64,000 nt of DNA from JAKAAZ01 sp963823595 (GTDB lineage Bacteria; Acidobacteriota; Terriglobia; Terriglobales; Acidobacteriaceae), in assembly GCA_963823595.1 (NCBI GenBank), contig CAWGME010000013.1, positions 62,001-126,000 on the forward strand, given 5' to 3'. How positions within the stretch are numbered: the stretch's first letter is position 1; each line of letters opens with the position of its first letter. A program made the position numbers and the translations under genes. The notes under the pieces are model-generated. The model saw nothing but the letters and a program-made list of their open reading frames with translations. It made no database searches and was not told the DNA's origin. This document shows, in pieces, positions 10,381 to 19,213 of the stretch.

Positions 10381-10482
10381 CGGCGATAGATTCGCTCATT
10401 CAATAACAGTTCAGGCGGAGCCCGATAAGTGGGTGCACACGGAGGATATCGCTATCGAACCTGTTGGGCCGGTAAACTTCCG

Positions 10483-10794
10483 TCAATCCAGATCGAAGTC
10501 TCTCAGCGGCCGTTCTTCCTGTGGACTTTCTTTGGCCCGACGCAGAGCTTCGGCGAACTTTTTCGCCAGCACGTCATCCTTGTTTTTCTCGGCTTCCACA
10601 GACTGGCGGAACAGCGTCTGCTTGCGTTCTTCCTGATCTTTCAGCGCCCGCGTGGCGGCTTCGAAATCCTCGAATGTCTTTTTACGCGGTGCGGGAGTAT
10701 GTGCAATCACGGCGTGGGTAGCTGCGTCCACCTTCACGATGGCGCTGCAATCTGGGCAGGTGATTTCGAAGATGTTCGTGGTTTTCGATGTCAT
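10483..10794 (-). CDS. Small hypothetical protein with a CPDC motif
   Basis: A 103-residue protein of unknown function. The N-terminal third has ITCPDCSAIVKVD, a single CxxC knuckle like half of a zinc ribbon. The rest is charged and predicted helical (EDFEAATRALKDQEERKQ, then KKFAEALRRAKESPQEERP), possibly a short coiled coil. A dimer could complete a four-Cys metal site, but that is speculation. It lies four bases after the stop of the Crp/Fnr gene on the same strand, so the two are probably cotranscribed. I do not recognise a named family. Confidence 0.65.
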   Translation of the reverse strand: MTSKTTNIFEITCPDCSAIVKVDAATHAVIAHTPAPRKKTFEDFEAATRALKDQEERKQTLFRQSVEAEKNKDDVLAKKFAEALRRAKESPQEERPLRDFDLD

Positions 10795-10798
10795 ATTT

Positions 10799-11533
10799 TT
10801 ACGCCAGCTTTCTCGCTTGTTCTTCGGCTCGAAAGCCGGCCAGGTGTTCCAGCATCTTGCGGTTCAGAATGGTAATGATATGGCCGCGCTGCTCAATGAT
10901 TTGATCTTTCCGCAGCCGGGAAAGCGTACGGGTCACGGATTCACGCGTGGTGCCGAGCTGCTGGGCAATCTCTTCCTGGGTCATGCGCAGCTGCACTTTA
11001 TCCGTCTGCGGCTCGGCCTCGGGACAATTCAGGCCAAGCAAAAACCGCGCCAGATTGGCCAGCAGGGATGGCGCCAGAGAGAGGCGGCGGATCGCATGCA
11101 GAATGCAGGTATGCTGCATCGCCAGTTCGTCCAGCGCGGCGCGAAACTGGTCTTCATGCCGATTGAGAAAATCCAGGAATGCGTCGCGGCGGACCATATC
11201 GAGCTCGCACGGTTCGACAGCAATGGAGGATACCTGGCGCCGGTTCCCCGAAATAGTGGAACTAAGGCCTAGTAATTCCCCCGGCGCCGCCAGGTAAAGA
11301 ATAACGGTGCGGCCCTCTTCCGAGTTCATTGTGACTTTGGCGCGGCCCTTGCGCAAAATGAATACGCCGTTCGGCTCGTCTCCTTCATGGAAGACCGTGG
11401 ATCCAACCGGCAAGGTCACCCGAAAACAGGCGGCATTCAGTTCCTGGCGAAGCGCGGGCGTCAGCTTTTGAACTAACAGATGTTCCTGCATCCGGCAGGA
11501 TTGGCAATGCTGCAGCGAGTGAAATTCGATCAT
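10799..11533 (-). CDS. Crp/Fnr family transcriptional regulator
   Basis: A 244-residue DNA-binding regulator. An N-terminal HCQSCRM motif holds two cysteines where FNR proteins carry cluster ligands. A cyclic-nucleotide-binding beta-barrel follows, with GSTVFHEGDEPNGVFILRKG and a later PGELLGL turn. The C-terminal winged helix is TQEEIAQQLGTTRESVTRTL. In FNR the recognition-helix E and R of E-x3-R contact a TTGAT half-site, and both are kept here (ESVTR). Only two of the usual N-terminal cysteines are clustered, so an iron-sulphur oxygen sensor is possible but not shown; the cAMP-binding Arg/Ser of CRP are also absent. I prefer the ATG at 11533 to an upstream TTG at 11554. It follows bshC by about 90 bases. 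Confidence 0.88.
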   Translation of the reverse strand: MIEFHSLQHCQSCRMQEHLLVQKLTPALRQELNAACFRVTLPVGSTVFHEGDEPNGVFILRKGRAKVTMNSEEGRTVILYLAAPGELLGLSSTISGNRRQVSSIAVEPCELDMVRRDAFLDFLNRHEDQFRAALDELAMQHTCILHAIRRLSLAPSLLANLARFLLGLNCPEAEPQTDKVQLRMTQEEIAQQLGTTRESVTRTLSRLRKDQIIEQRGHIITILNRKMLEHLAGFRAEEQARKLA

Positions 11534-11624
11534 TGTAATTTCCCGGATCGGCAACGGACGCGTGTAGGGCCGTGCATAAACCGCTCAGATAACAACTTAG
11601 GCGTCTCGCCCGGGATGGTCAAGG

Positions 11625-13254
11625 CTACAGATTCAGTGTCCGGTGCGCGCAATGTCCCGCCTGCGCATTCTTAATGAGCAGGTCGGGCAGAGAAGTTTTG
11701 GATCTTGAAAGAAACCATGCGCCCGCCAGGACGCGTTCCTGCAGGTTGCCGTTCGGAAAAAGTTCGTGGCACAGAACCTCAGCATGGCGGCGAAGGCTTT
11801 GTTCCCGTTGCGCGGTAAACGCCGCGGAGAGACGTCGCAGGCGGTTCATCTGATACAGCATCTTCGAGGCGGCGACATCGGCGGCATGGCCAAGTCCCTG
11901 ATCCTGGGCATGCATCCATCCGGTCAACGTTTTTAGCTCGCGGTCGAGCGCATTTCCGGCAGCGGACAAGTTGCGCTTTCCCTGGACAGGCATCGCGCGC
12001 GCGCCAAGGAGCTGCGCGAGCGCATCGGGGGTCGTGAATACATCCGGCAGTGAAAGCTGATGCCGCTCGAGGATCCTCGCCAGGTCGGGCTCCACCAGCG
12101 TGGCGGAAAACCGCGGCAGCACCGGCGTTGTACGGGCCGAGAACCCGCTGGTAGACGACATCCGACTGCGCGAAATAAGCGATCTCCGCCGGCCCTCCAA
12201 TGTAGACGGAAGTGGGCAGCAGCGTATCCTGCAGCACCGGGCGCAGCAAAACGTTAGGGCTGATGCGCTCCGGCGCCTGGTCGAGAATGGCGAGCAGTTC
12301 TGGCGTGCTGTAGCGGTGCGGGCCAGCCGACCAGGCCCCTCCCGGCGTTTTTTTCAGCGCGGTTCGCGCTCCGGTGGCTTCGTCGATCAGGAACAACAGG
12401 CTGGATGAGCCGCCCACCGTCACCTGAACGTGGTATCCGGCGCGCTCCAATTCCTTGGACCGCTCGAGCAGCGCGCCATGGATTTCGTCCGCCTGTTCAA
12501 TAGCCGCGCGCAGGGTCGCATGCCCCATCGCATGAAATGGGCGCGCTGCGGCATCGATAACGATCAGGCCGTGCTCGCTGAAAATGTGGGCGATGAAGGC
12601 GGCGAAGGCGGAGGCAAAGGTTGCGGAAGGGGTATAGATGGAGGCCAGCAAATCGAAGACGGCGTTTGCGCCCAGACATCGGCGCAACTCTTCGACTAAA
12701 GGAAGAATCGCGTCTCCAAGCGGGATATTTCCGACAGGTCTGCCGTGGCCGGGAGTTTGCGGGAGCCGAAGGGTTTCAAAGCTGGATTTACGCGCGCTGC
12801 CGCAGGGAATCGTCACCTGGTTCACTTCATTGAAGTCGTGGTCCTCGCTTGCCACCCAGAAGACGGGTACATGCGGGTGGCCGTTCCGGCTGGCATCCTC
12901 CGCCAGCCGAATCGCAGTGGCTGCCTTCAGCAGAGTCAGCAAAGGGCCGCCGAAAAGACCGACCTGCTGCCCGGTGACAACCGCGCCTGCTCCTTCCGCC
13001 AGCCGCTCCAGATTGGCCGCGGTCGCCGGCCCCGCGCCGGCATCGCTGTTCTGCTGCAGCAGCAGGGCGGCAAGCTGCCTGCGCCGGGCGTCGTCCATCA
13101 TGGGCGGATGCTGCATCCACTGGTTTCCGCGATGAAACGGCGAGTAGAACGGCTGGAGTGCATCCGCACGCTCATTCGCAAGTCCAGACACGTAATCCCG
13201 AAACAGCGGGGTTATGTTGGGCAGCGCGGTGACGGGGAAGCAGTCAGGGTTCAA
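11625..13254 (-). CDS. bshC: Bacillithiol biosynthesis cysteine-adding enzyme BshC (one frame break)
   Basis: BshC adds L-cysteine to glucosaminyl-malate in the last step of bacillithiol synthesis. The N-terminal two thirds carry family blocks such as VVTGQQVGLFGGPLLTLLKA (near residue 95) and VPVFWVASEDHDFNEV (near 135). The reading frame then breaks at about 12134-12136, in a GGG run on the plus strand. Removing one base joins DVVYQRVLG to RTTPVLPRFSATLVEP and the C-terminal coiled-coil half, giving about 540 residues, the normal length. A TTG start at 13254 is supported by AGGAG nine bases upstream. The DUF2520 gene precedes it by 92 bases on the same strand. The perfect resumption of homology suggests a sequence error. 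If the break is real, the cell would lack this thiol. Confidence 0.85.
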
Positions 13255-13346
13255 GTTCGGGTGGCTCCTGTATCGGTGTTCTTGCGGGCACGCAAGCGTC
13301 AGTGTCTCATGCAGTGGATGCGCCCGAAGGCCTCCACGATGCGGAG

Positions 13347-14324
13347 TTATTCGGACAATCCATCAACATGTTGCAGCAGTTTCTGAATTGGATGCCGGTT
13401 TTGCGCGGGAAGAGAGTCGAGCGCAAATCGGGCCAGCTCGCGATAAACGGCCTGCAACCGCGGATGCGGCCGCAGCGCGTTCAGATGCCGCGCAATCGTG
13501 GCCGTGTCGCCGCGGGCGATGGGACCGCTGAAGCTTTTCTCCGGACCATTCGTGAAGAAATTCAAAACTGTTCGCTCCACGATGGGACGCATCCGGCGCT
13601 GTGCCTGCTTCGGTGTGTATCCGGCAGCTACAGCCGTTTCCATGGCAGCAGTCAGCACCGCCACCATCAAAGGCGATGTGAAAGCGCCGAAGGCGTGATA
13701 GAGCGGCTTGTTTTCCGCGGAGATCGTGAAGGCTTCTCCTCCCAGCGCGCGCACGATCTGCCGCGCTATCCGACAGGCGCGCGCATCGCCCTCAATGGCG
13801 AAGGGAACACCCGCCAATGGGCGTTGAGGCCGTTCGGGGCGCGGGGTGGAGGCCTTGGGAAACGTCATCATCGGATGGACAGATGCGATGTCGGCGCCGA
13901 CCGTCCGCAGTGCTGCGAGTTCCGTGCTGGCGAGCGCGCCGCTCGAATGGAATACCACCGGCGGTTTACGCCGGGGGATGTGCGCCAGCGCGCGCGTCAG
14001 TTGCTTCCCCACGTTGGCAATGGCGGTGTCCGGTGTGCAAATCCACAGAACATCGGCATCGAGAGCAGCGCAGACCAGAGACGTCCGCCGCGCTCCGGTT
14101 GCGGCGGCAATCCGCCGGCAGCAGGCATCGGATCGCGTTGCCATTGACTGCTTGTTGCGTACCACGATCTCCTGGAGAGGAATTTCTGCCGCATCGAGCG
14201 CGAGCGCCAGGGCTGTACCCCAGTTGCCGCAGCCGATCAGCGTAACGCTGGGAGGCGCAACACTGGACCGCCTAGATTTCTTTGGTGAGGGAAGGGGCGT
14301 GCTCTTCGCCATGTGCGATGGCAT
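13347..14324 (-). CDS. DUF2520 Rossmann-fold dehydrogenase-like protein
   Basis: A 325-residue protein with two domains. Residues 25-150 form an NAD(P)-binding Rossmann fold (VTLIGCGNWGTALALAL, GxGxxG type). Residues 165-310 form the all-helical DUF2520 domain, recognisable by HPMMTFPK and a later YHAFGAFTSPLMVAVL block. The arrangement resembles 6-phosphogluconate-dehydrogenase-type enzymes, but no substrate is established for the family. It is followed on the same strand by bshC. Shared expression with bacillithiol synthesis is a reasonable guess, not a known link. A divergent NUDIX gene starts 109 bases away. Confidence 0.75.
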   Translation of the reverse strand: MPSHMAKSTPLPSPKKSRRSSVAPPSVTLIGCGNWGTALALALDAAEIPLQEIVVRNKQSMATRSDACCRRIAAATGARRTSLVCAALDADVLWICTPDTAIANVGKQLTRALAHIPRRKPPVVFHSSGALASTELAALRTVGADIASVHPMMTFPKASTPRPERPQRPLAGVPFAIEGDARACRIARQIVRALGGEAFTISAENKPLYHAFGAFTSPLMVAVLTAAMETAVAAGYTPKQAQRRMRPIVERTVLNFFTNGPEKSFSGPIARGDTATIARHLNALRPHPRLQAVYRELARFALDSLPAQNRHPIQKLLQHVDGLSE

Positions 14325-14432
14325 GGCTTATGGTCTCACGCGGCGGCGATCTCCAACGCCGGTTCCGGTAACAGCTATCATGGGAAAAGATTTCAGAGGG
14401 ACGCAAATGAAGAATCACCACTCAGGAGGAAT

Positions 14433-15191
14433 ATGCCGGGAAAATCGGGCAACAAAAAAGAAAAAAATACATCCGTAAACCGCGGGGAAAAGAAAATCGC
14501 TTCAGGCCCGATCGCGAAAGGCCGCCCTGCAAGCAAATCAGCGGCAAAAAATTCCGCCCGGCCCGCTCCCGAGAAAACCAAGGGGAAACCCAGCGCGAAA
14601 GTGGCGCTGATTTCCTCCAAGCTTGTTTATCGCGGACCGCTGTTCGATGTCTACACCGATCAGGTGCGGGAACCGGGAGGAGTGATTTCGAGGCGCGATG
14701 TGGTCCGGCACTCCGGTTCGGTGGTAATCCTCGCCGTCGATACCAGCCAGAACGAAGCCGATCCGCTCATCGTGATTGAGCGACAATACCGCCATGCCGC
14801 CGGCGAGTATATGTGGGAAATTCCAGCCGGCCGCAAGGAGCCGGAGGAGGCCGCGTTGGCGGGCGCAAAGCGCGAGTTGCTGGAAGAGACCGGCTACCGG
14901 GCGAAACGGTGGAAGAAGCTGCTGCGTATTTATGTAAGCCCCGGATTTCTCAGCGAGTGGATGCAGTTGTATCTGGCCGAAGGCCTGACCTCCGGCGAAT
15001 CGGAGCCTGACGAAGATGAATACATCGAACACCGCCTGATCCCGCTTTCCGAGGCGCTGCGATGGATCGAGAGCGGCAAGATCTTCGATGGAAAATCAAT
15101 TGTTGCCATTCTGCATTACCAGCTATTGCGGTCTGGGCAAATGCGCTTACGCGATGAGCGCCCCGAACGCTCCCGGTCGATTTCCGGGTGA
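14433..15191 (+). CDS. NUDIX hydrolase, ADP-ribose pyrophosphatase-like
   Basis: A 252-residue hydrolase expected to split ADP-ribose or a similar nucleoside diphosphate into AMP and a sugar phosphate. The NUDIX box is complete: GRKEPEEAALAGAKRELLEE followed by TGY, fitting G-x5-E-x7-RELxEETGY, near residue 150. YVSPGFLSEWMQLYLAEGL after the box is characteristic of the ADP-ribose pyrophosphatase group. The first 60 residues are basic and low-complexity (Lys, Ala, Pro, Ser) and are not part of the fold. The start at 14433 is chosen because AGGAGG lies just upstream. The gene is divergent from the DUF2520 gene. Confidence 0.85.
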   Translation: MPGKSGNKKEKNTSVNRGEKKIASGPIAKGRPASKSAAKNSARPAPEKTKGKPSAKVALISSKLVYRGPLFDVYTDQVREPGGVISRRDVVRHSGSVVILAVDTSQNEADPLIVIERQYRHAAGEYMWEIPAGRKEPEEAALAGAKRELLEETGYRAKRWKKLLRIYVSPGFLSEWMQLYLAEGLTSGESEPDEDEYIEHRLIPLSEALRWIESGKIFDGKSIVAILHYQLLRSGQMRLRDERPERSRSISG

Positions 15192-15311
15192 GCGCGAGTT
15201 AAAAATTATTTTTGCCGCTGCGCGCCGGAAAGTAACTTTATCTTCGATCATCCGTCTATACGCTCAGGATCCCCTCGTGGTTCCAATCTGTACGGGAGAG
15301 GTGCGTGTTCC

Positions 15312-15530
15312 GTGTCTCAGCATAAAGGCAAGGTCAAATGGTTTAATAACGCGAAAGGCTTCGGGTTTATTGGACGGGATGACGGTCCGGATGTCTTCGT
15401 CCACTACACAGCGATTCAAACCGACGGCTACAAAAGTCTGAAAGAAGGAGACGAGGTCGGGTTCGACATCGTCCAGGGGGATAAGGGTCCGCAGGCGGAC
15501 CAGGTGCTCCGGCTGCAATCGGCGCTCTGA
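15312..15530 (+). CDS. Cold-shock domain protein (Csp family)
   Basis: A 72-residue single OB-fold protein that binds single-stranded RNA and DNA and melts mRNA structure. RNP1 is KGFGFIGRDD and RNP2 is DVFVHYTAI, both with the aromatic residues that stack on bases. GKVKWFNNAK at the start and VGFDIVQGDKGPQADQV at the end complete the fold. The start is GTG at 15312, with GGGAGAGG upstream. It is a single-gene unit with its own 120-base leader and a strong terminator 113 bases after the stop, consistent with autonomous regulation through a structured leader; that leader role is inferred from other Csp genes. Confidence 0.92.
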   Translation: MSQHKGKVKWFNNAKGFGFIGRDDGPDVFVHYTAIQTDGYKSLKEGDEVGFDIVQGDKGPQADQVLRLQSAL

Positions 15531-15642
15531 AATAAAAAGTCTGAATTTCGAACAACCCGGTCGTTCCCATCGGTGCGGCGCGTCTCACAATCGAGACGCT
15601 GTGCACGGGGAGTTGCCGGTGCGTTTGCTCGCAGCAACGACG

Positions 15643-15671
15643 GCCCGGCATTACGCCGGGCTTCGTTTTTT
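15643..15671 (+). terminator. Rho-independent terminator after the cold-shock gene
   Basis: GCCCGGC at 15643-15649 and GCCGGGC at 15655-15661 form a seven-pair all-GC stem with a five-base loop. It is followed by TTCGTTTTTT. A smaller hairpin (GCGTCTC/GAGACGC) sits about 60 bases upstream in the same untranslated tail. Confidence 0.8.
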
Positions 15672-15722
15672 GCTCGCGTGGTGCGATGATTCCTTCCAGA
15701 AGCAACAGTACGCGCTGCAGCC

Positions 15723-17468
15723 ATGGATAACCGCCAGATTGCTCAAATCCTTTACGACACCGCCGATCTGCTGGAGGTGAGCGCGGCGGACTCGTTTCGC
15801 ATCCGTTCGTACCGGCGCGCTGCTGAGGCTGTCGAATCGAGCACGGTTTCCGTCGGCGTGTTGGCTGCGGAACCGAAAAAGCTGCTGGAGCTGCCCGGCA
15901 TCGGCAAGGGCATGGCGGCCAATATTGTGGAAATGGAGCAGACCGGCAGGCTGACACTGCGCGATGAGCTGCTGGCGCGGTACAAGCCCTCCATGCTGGA
16001 GTTGCTGCGCCTGCCCGGCATGGGGCCAAAGACGGTCGCGCTTTTCTGGGACGCGCTGCAGATTGCCGGCATCGATGAGCTGGAGGCGGCAGCCCGCGAA
16101 GGCCGGCTCGATTGCCTGCCGCGCTGTGGTCCCAAGCAGGTGGCGAAAATCCTGCAGGGCATCGCGGACTATCGCAAACACGCGGGAAGATTTCTTCTGG
16201 ACGAAGCCGAAAAGGCGGCCGAGAGACTCACGGAATATCTGCGGCAGATTCCCGGGATTGAACGTGTGACCACCGCCGGCTCGCTGCGCCGCGGCCGCGA
16301 GACGGTCGGTGATCTCGATTTTCTGGTGACCGGACCGGGCTGCGCCGCCGATCGGGTGGATGCGGTCGTCGAGCAGGTGGCCGCCTATCCGGCGATGGTG
16401 GATTTGATTGCCAAGGGACAGAACAAGGTGAGCTTCCATTTGCGCCACGGCTTGCAGGTGGATGTCCGCATGCTGCCGGAGGAAAGTTATGGCGCCGCCC
16501 TGCAATACTTCACCGGCTCGAAGACGCACAATGTGGCGTTGCGGCAGCGCGCGCTCAAAATGGGATACACGCTGAATGAGTATGCGCTGGCGCGCCTGGA
16601 CGATGGCGGCGTGCTTCCCGGCAGTTCGGAAGAAGAAATCTACGCGGCTCTGGGGCTGGACTGGATTCCGCCGGAGCTGCGCGAAAACATAGGCGAAATC
16701 GAAGCGGCGGAACAGCACCGCCTGCCGCGCCTGATTGAGCAGGCCGATATTCGCGGCGATCTCCACATGCATACCAGCGAGACCGATGGCAGGAACAGCA
16801 TCCGCGAGATGGCGGAAGCGGCCATGGCCCACGGATACAGCTACATCGCCATCACCGACCATTCCAAAAATCTGGCGATGGTAAATGGGCTGGACGACGC
16901 GCGTGCGATCGGGCATGTCGAACGCATTCGCGCGGTCGAGCGTGAGATGGCTGGCGGCATCCGCATCTTTCCCGGTATCGAGGTGGATATCCTGGCCGAT
17001 GGCGCGCTCGATCTTTCGAACGAAGTTCTGGCGAGCATGGACATTGTCATCGCCAGCGTGCATTCCTATTTCAATCAGCCCCCGGAGCAGATGACGGAAC
17101 GCATTCTTCGGGCAATTGAGAATCCTTATGTTCGCGTGCTGGGTCACCCGACCGGACGTTTGCTGCTTCGCAGAGAGCCGTACGAATTCGATATGCAAAC
17201 GGTTCTTCGTCGTTGTGCGCAGCTGGGCGTGGCGGTGGAGCATAACGCGTACCCGGACCGGCTGGATCTGAGCGACCGCAACCTGCGGCTGGCCAGAGAG
17301 CTGGGATGCAGGATCGTCATCAACACGGACGCCCACCACACTTCGCATCTGGAAAAAATGCGCTATGGCGTCCGCCAGCTGCGTCGGGCATGGCTGCGCG
17401 CGGAAGACATTCTGAACACCGGGACCGCAGAGGATCTGCTGCGACAACTGCGCCCGCGCATCGCCTGA
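15723..17468 (+). CDS. polX: DNA polymerase X family protein with PHP domain
   Basis: A 581-residue bacterial PolX, a repair polymerase that fills short gaps and carries a 3'-5' exonuclease in its PHP domain. Residues 1-90 form the 8-kDa-like domain with a helix-hairpin-helix (LLELPGIGKGMAANIVEM), and a second HhH is LLRLPGMGPKTVAL. The polymerase palm has GSLRRGRETVGDLDFLV, with the two catalytic Asp in DLD, and the third Asp in LQVDVRML. The C-terminal PHP domain starts at GDLHMHTSETDGR, whose HxH binds metal, and continues through ITDHSKN, GIEVDIL and NTDAHHTSHL. All expected metal ligands seem present. It stands alone between the cold-shock gene and a hypothetical protein. Confidence 0.93.
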   Translation: MDNRQIAQILYDTADLLEVSAADSFRIRSYRRAAEAVESSTVSVGVLAAEPKKLLELPGIGKGMAANIVEMEQTGRLTLRDELLARYKPSMLELLRLPGMGPKTVALFWDALQIAGIDELEAAAREGRLDCLPRCGPKQVAKILQGIADYRKHAGRFLLDEAEKAAERLTEYLRQIPGIERVTTAGSLRRGRETVGDLDFLVTGPGCAADRVDAVVEQVAAYPAMVDLIAKGQNKVSFHLRHGLQVDVRMLPEESYGAALQYFTGSKTHNVALRQRALKMGYTLNEYALARLDDGGVLPGSSEEEIYAALGLDWIPPELRENIGEIEAAEQHRLPRLIEQADIRGDLHMHTSETDGRNSIREMAEAAMAHGYSYIAITDHSKNLAMVNGLDDARAIGHVERIRAVEREMAGGIRIFPGIEVDILADGALDLSNEVLASMDIVIASVHSYFNQPPEQMTERILRAIENPYVRVLGHPTGRLLLRREPYEFDMQTVLRRCAQLGVAVEHNAYPDRLDLSDRNLRLARELGCRIVINTDAHHTSHLEKMRYGVRQLRRAWLRAEDILNTGTAEDLLRQLRPRIA

Positions 17469-17513
17469 AATTTCTCTTCAAATCGGTTCGATTCCGAGTA
17501 AACTGCTTGCAAC

Positions 17514-18119
17514 ATGAATAGTCCAGCTTCTCCCTCCCCCAATATCGGCTCGCTAGAGATGGAGCAGATGGAACCGCGGAACCCCTGGCGACCCTTGTTG
17601 GTTCCAGCAGTTATCGTGATCGTCGGACTTGCGATTGCCTGGGCATTGTTTGCCCATTTCGGCCGATCGAAACCGGATGCGTCGGGAACAATTCTGCGAC
17701 AGGTCGCATATCCGGTGCAGGTGAATGCGGCGGACCTTCAGCCGGAAGCCGGAATGGCCGGCAACACCCCGGAGCAGGATGAGATGATTTTGCTGGTCCA
17801 GGCCCGCGTCACGAACATCAGCCGCAGTCCGCTGACGATCTTCGACTTGGAAAGCGATATCAAGCTGCAGGGAACCAACAACCAGAGTACAGCCGCGCTG
17901 CCCGAAGATATCGATCGGCTGTTCCAGCGTTTTCCCAATCTGGCCACGGGGCAAATGCAGCCTTTGTCGCGGCATCAGGTCATTGCGCCGGGACAGTCGA
18001 TCCAGGGCCTGATGGTCTTCAATTATGGGTGGTCGCAGCAGCAATGGGACCAGCGCAAAAAGGCCCACGTCGTCATCAGCTTCCAGAATGGGCGGCCGCT
18101 GACACTGCCGCTGCAGTAG
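17514..18119 (+). CDS. Membrane-anchored hypothetical protein
   Basis: A 201-residue protein with a short cytoplasmic N-terminus rich in Pro and Ser, one membrane helix at about residues 28-50 (LLVPAVIVIVGLAIAWALF) and an exported domain of about 150 residues. The exported part is rich in beta strands (MILLVQARVTNISRSPLTIFDLES, then AHVVISFQNGRPLTL), reminiscent of small immunoglobulin-like folds that carry DUF4352-type domains, but I cannot assign a named family. It begins 45 bases after polX. A 14-base inverted repeat starts at its stop codon. Confidence 0.65.
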   Translation: MNSPASPSPNIGSLEMEQMEPRNPWRPLLVPAVIVIVGLAIAWALFAHFGRSKPDASGTILRQVAYPVQVNAADLQPEAGMAGNTPEQDEMILLVQARVTNISRSPLTIFDLESDIKLQGTNNQSTAALPEDIDRLFQRFPNLATGQMQPLSRHQVIAPGQSIQGLMVFNYGWSQQQWDQRKKAHVVISFQNGRPLTLPLQ

Positions 18120-18232
18120 ACCGGTTTTCCTACAGGTATATCGCAGCGGAATGAGGCCTACGCATCCGTTCCTCAAAGAACCGATGCACGCAAGGGGTTC
18201 CTACCACCGCACAGCCACAGGAAAACCGGTCT
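18118..18232. repeat. 115-base element with 14-base terminal inverted repeats
   Basis: AGACCGGTTTTCCT at 18118-18131 is the exact reverse complement of AGGAAAACCGGTCT at 18219-18232. Between the arms lies a further imperfect hairpin, GCATCCGTTC against GAACCGATGC, with one mismatch. The element fills the space between two converging genes and overlaps the stop codon of the first. It could be a large bidirectional terminator, a structured RNA or a miniature mobile element; no target-site duplication is obvious. Confidence 0.55.
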
Positions 18233-18252
18233 TAAGAATCACTGTCCGGGAA

Positions 18253-19095
18253 TCACTGTCCGGCTGGTGCGGGTACGCTCTTCGGTGTCGATAGATAACC
18301 GGAGACTTCATTCTTCTCGAGATTGTTCACCACGACTTCAAACAGCATGGGAGGATTGCCGCTGTAAAACTGCAGCGGCACGTCGACCTCGCGGTTCTTC
18401 TTCTCCACTTGCTTGTCGTCGGAAAAGACCTCCAGCGTGTAGCGCGAATGCTTTTGATCCACCTTGCGCAACTGCAGCTTGATGGTCGAAACGGTCACGG
18501 GCGCCTTACCTTTGCGCAGGGTAAATTCAAAATAATTGCGGCTGCCCAGCCGCTTCAGATAATTCAGCTCTTCTGCATTCCTGGCAATCAATCCGCTCTG
18601 CACGCCCAGATCGCCGATCGCGGCGTGGACCTGCTGCTCCGTGCTGGCAAGTTCCCGGCGCGTGCTGGCGACGACTTTTTTCACCCCGCCCACATCGGAG
18701 CGCACGCTGGAGACGGCGCTGGAGACGTTGCTGACCTGTTTGCGCGTAACCGCTTCCTGCTGGGTGATGCGCGCGTCAAGCAAACTGGTCGCGGCCTGTT
18801 GCTGGCGCAGAATCTCCTCTGCTCTCGATTCAATCTGCCGCTGGGTAATCCCCACCTTGGCACCGAAAGCCTCGTTGGTTGCGCGCAACTGCCGCCGCGT
18901 TTCAGACTCCTGGGTCGCCTGCTGGATGCTCTGTTCCTCGACCTGGCCCAGCTTGGCTTCCACCGCGCTCAGGCGATTCTGCAACAAATAAATCCACGCC
19001 AATGCGCCGATAGCGAGCAGAAACGCCACGCCAGCCAGCAGGATCAAGAGCCCGGATGAAGATCGCTCTTCTCCGTACAAATCGTCTTCGGCCAT
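18253..19095 (-). CDS. Membrane-anchored coiled-coil protein of unknown function
   Basis: A 280-residue protein. After MAEDDLYGEERSSS comes one membrane helix (about residues 15-37, LLILLAGVAFLLAIGALAWIYLL). A long heptad-type coiled coil follows (residues 38-165, many Gln, Glu, Arg and Ala), then a compact C-terminal domain with beta strands and PLQFYSGNPPMLFEVVVNNL. I chose the ATG at 19095 rather than one 216 bases upstream because the conserved part starts there. The layout suggests an envelope protein that oligomerises through its coiled coil. I do not recognise a family. It is divergent from the glycine oxidase gene, with 118 bases between. Confidence 0.65.
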   Translation of the reverse strand: MAEDDLYGEERSSSGLLILLAGVAFLLAIGALAWIYLLQNRLSAVEAKLGQVEEQSIQQATQESETRRQLRATNEAFGAKVGITQRQIESRAEEILRQQQAATSLLDARITQQEAVTRKQVSNVSSAVSSVRSDVGGVKKVVASTRRELASTEQQVHAAIGDLGVQSGLIARNAEELNYLKRLGSRNYFEFTLRKGKAPVTVSTIKLQLRKVDQKHSRYTLEVFSDDKQVEKKNREVDVPLQFYSGNPPMLFEVVVNNLEKNEVSGYLSTPKSVPAPAGQ

Positions 19096-19213
19096 CTGGG
19101 GGAAACTCCACGAAGTGAAACGCAGTTTCGCGTATGAAAGTGATCCGAAGCACAAAGCTTCCGTCCAAATCACACATTTTATTCCATAAGTCGAAACCCC
19201 ATACAATTGTTTT

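Noticed and set aside
15651..17447. 598-codon open frame on the minus strand opposite polX
   Set aside because: It mirrors a gene with every expected PolX/PHP motif. Its translation is rich in Arg, Gln and His and matches no family, so it is a GC-driven shadow.
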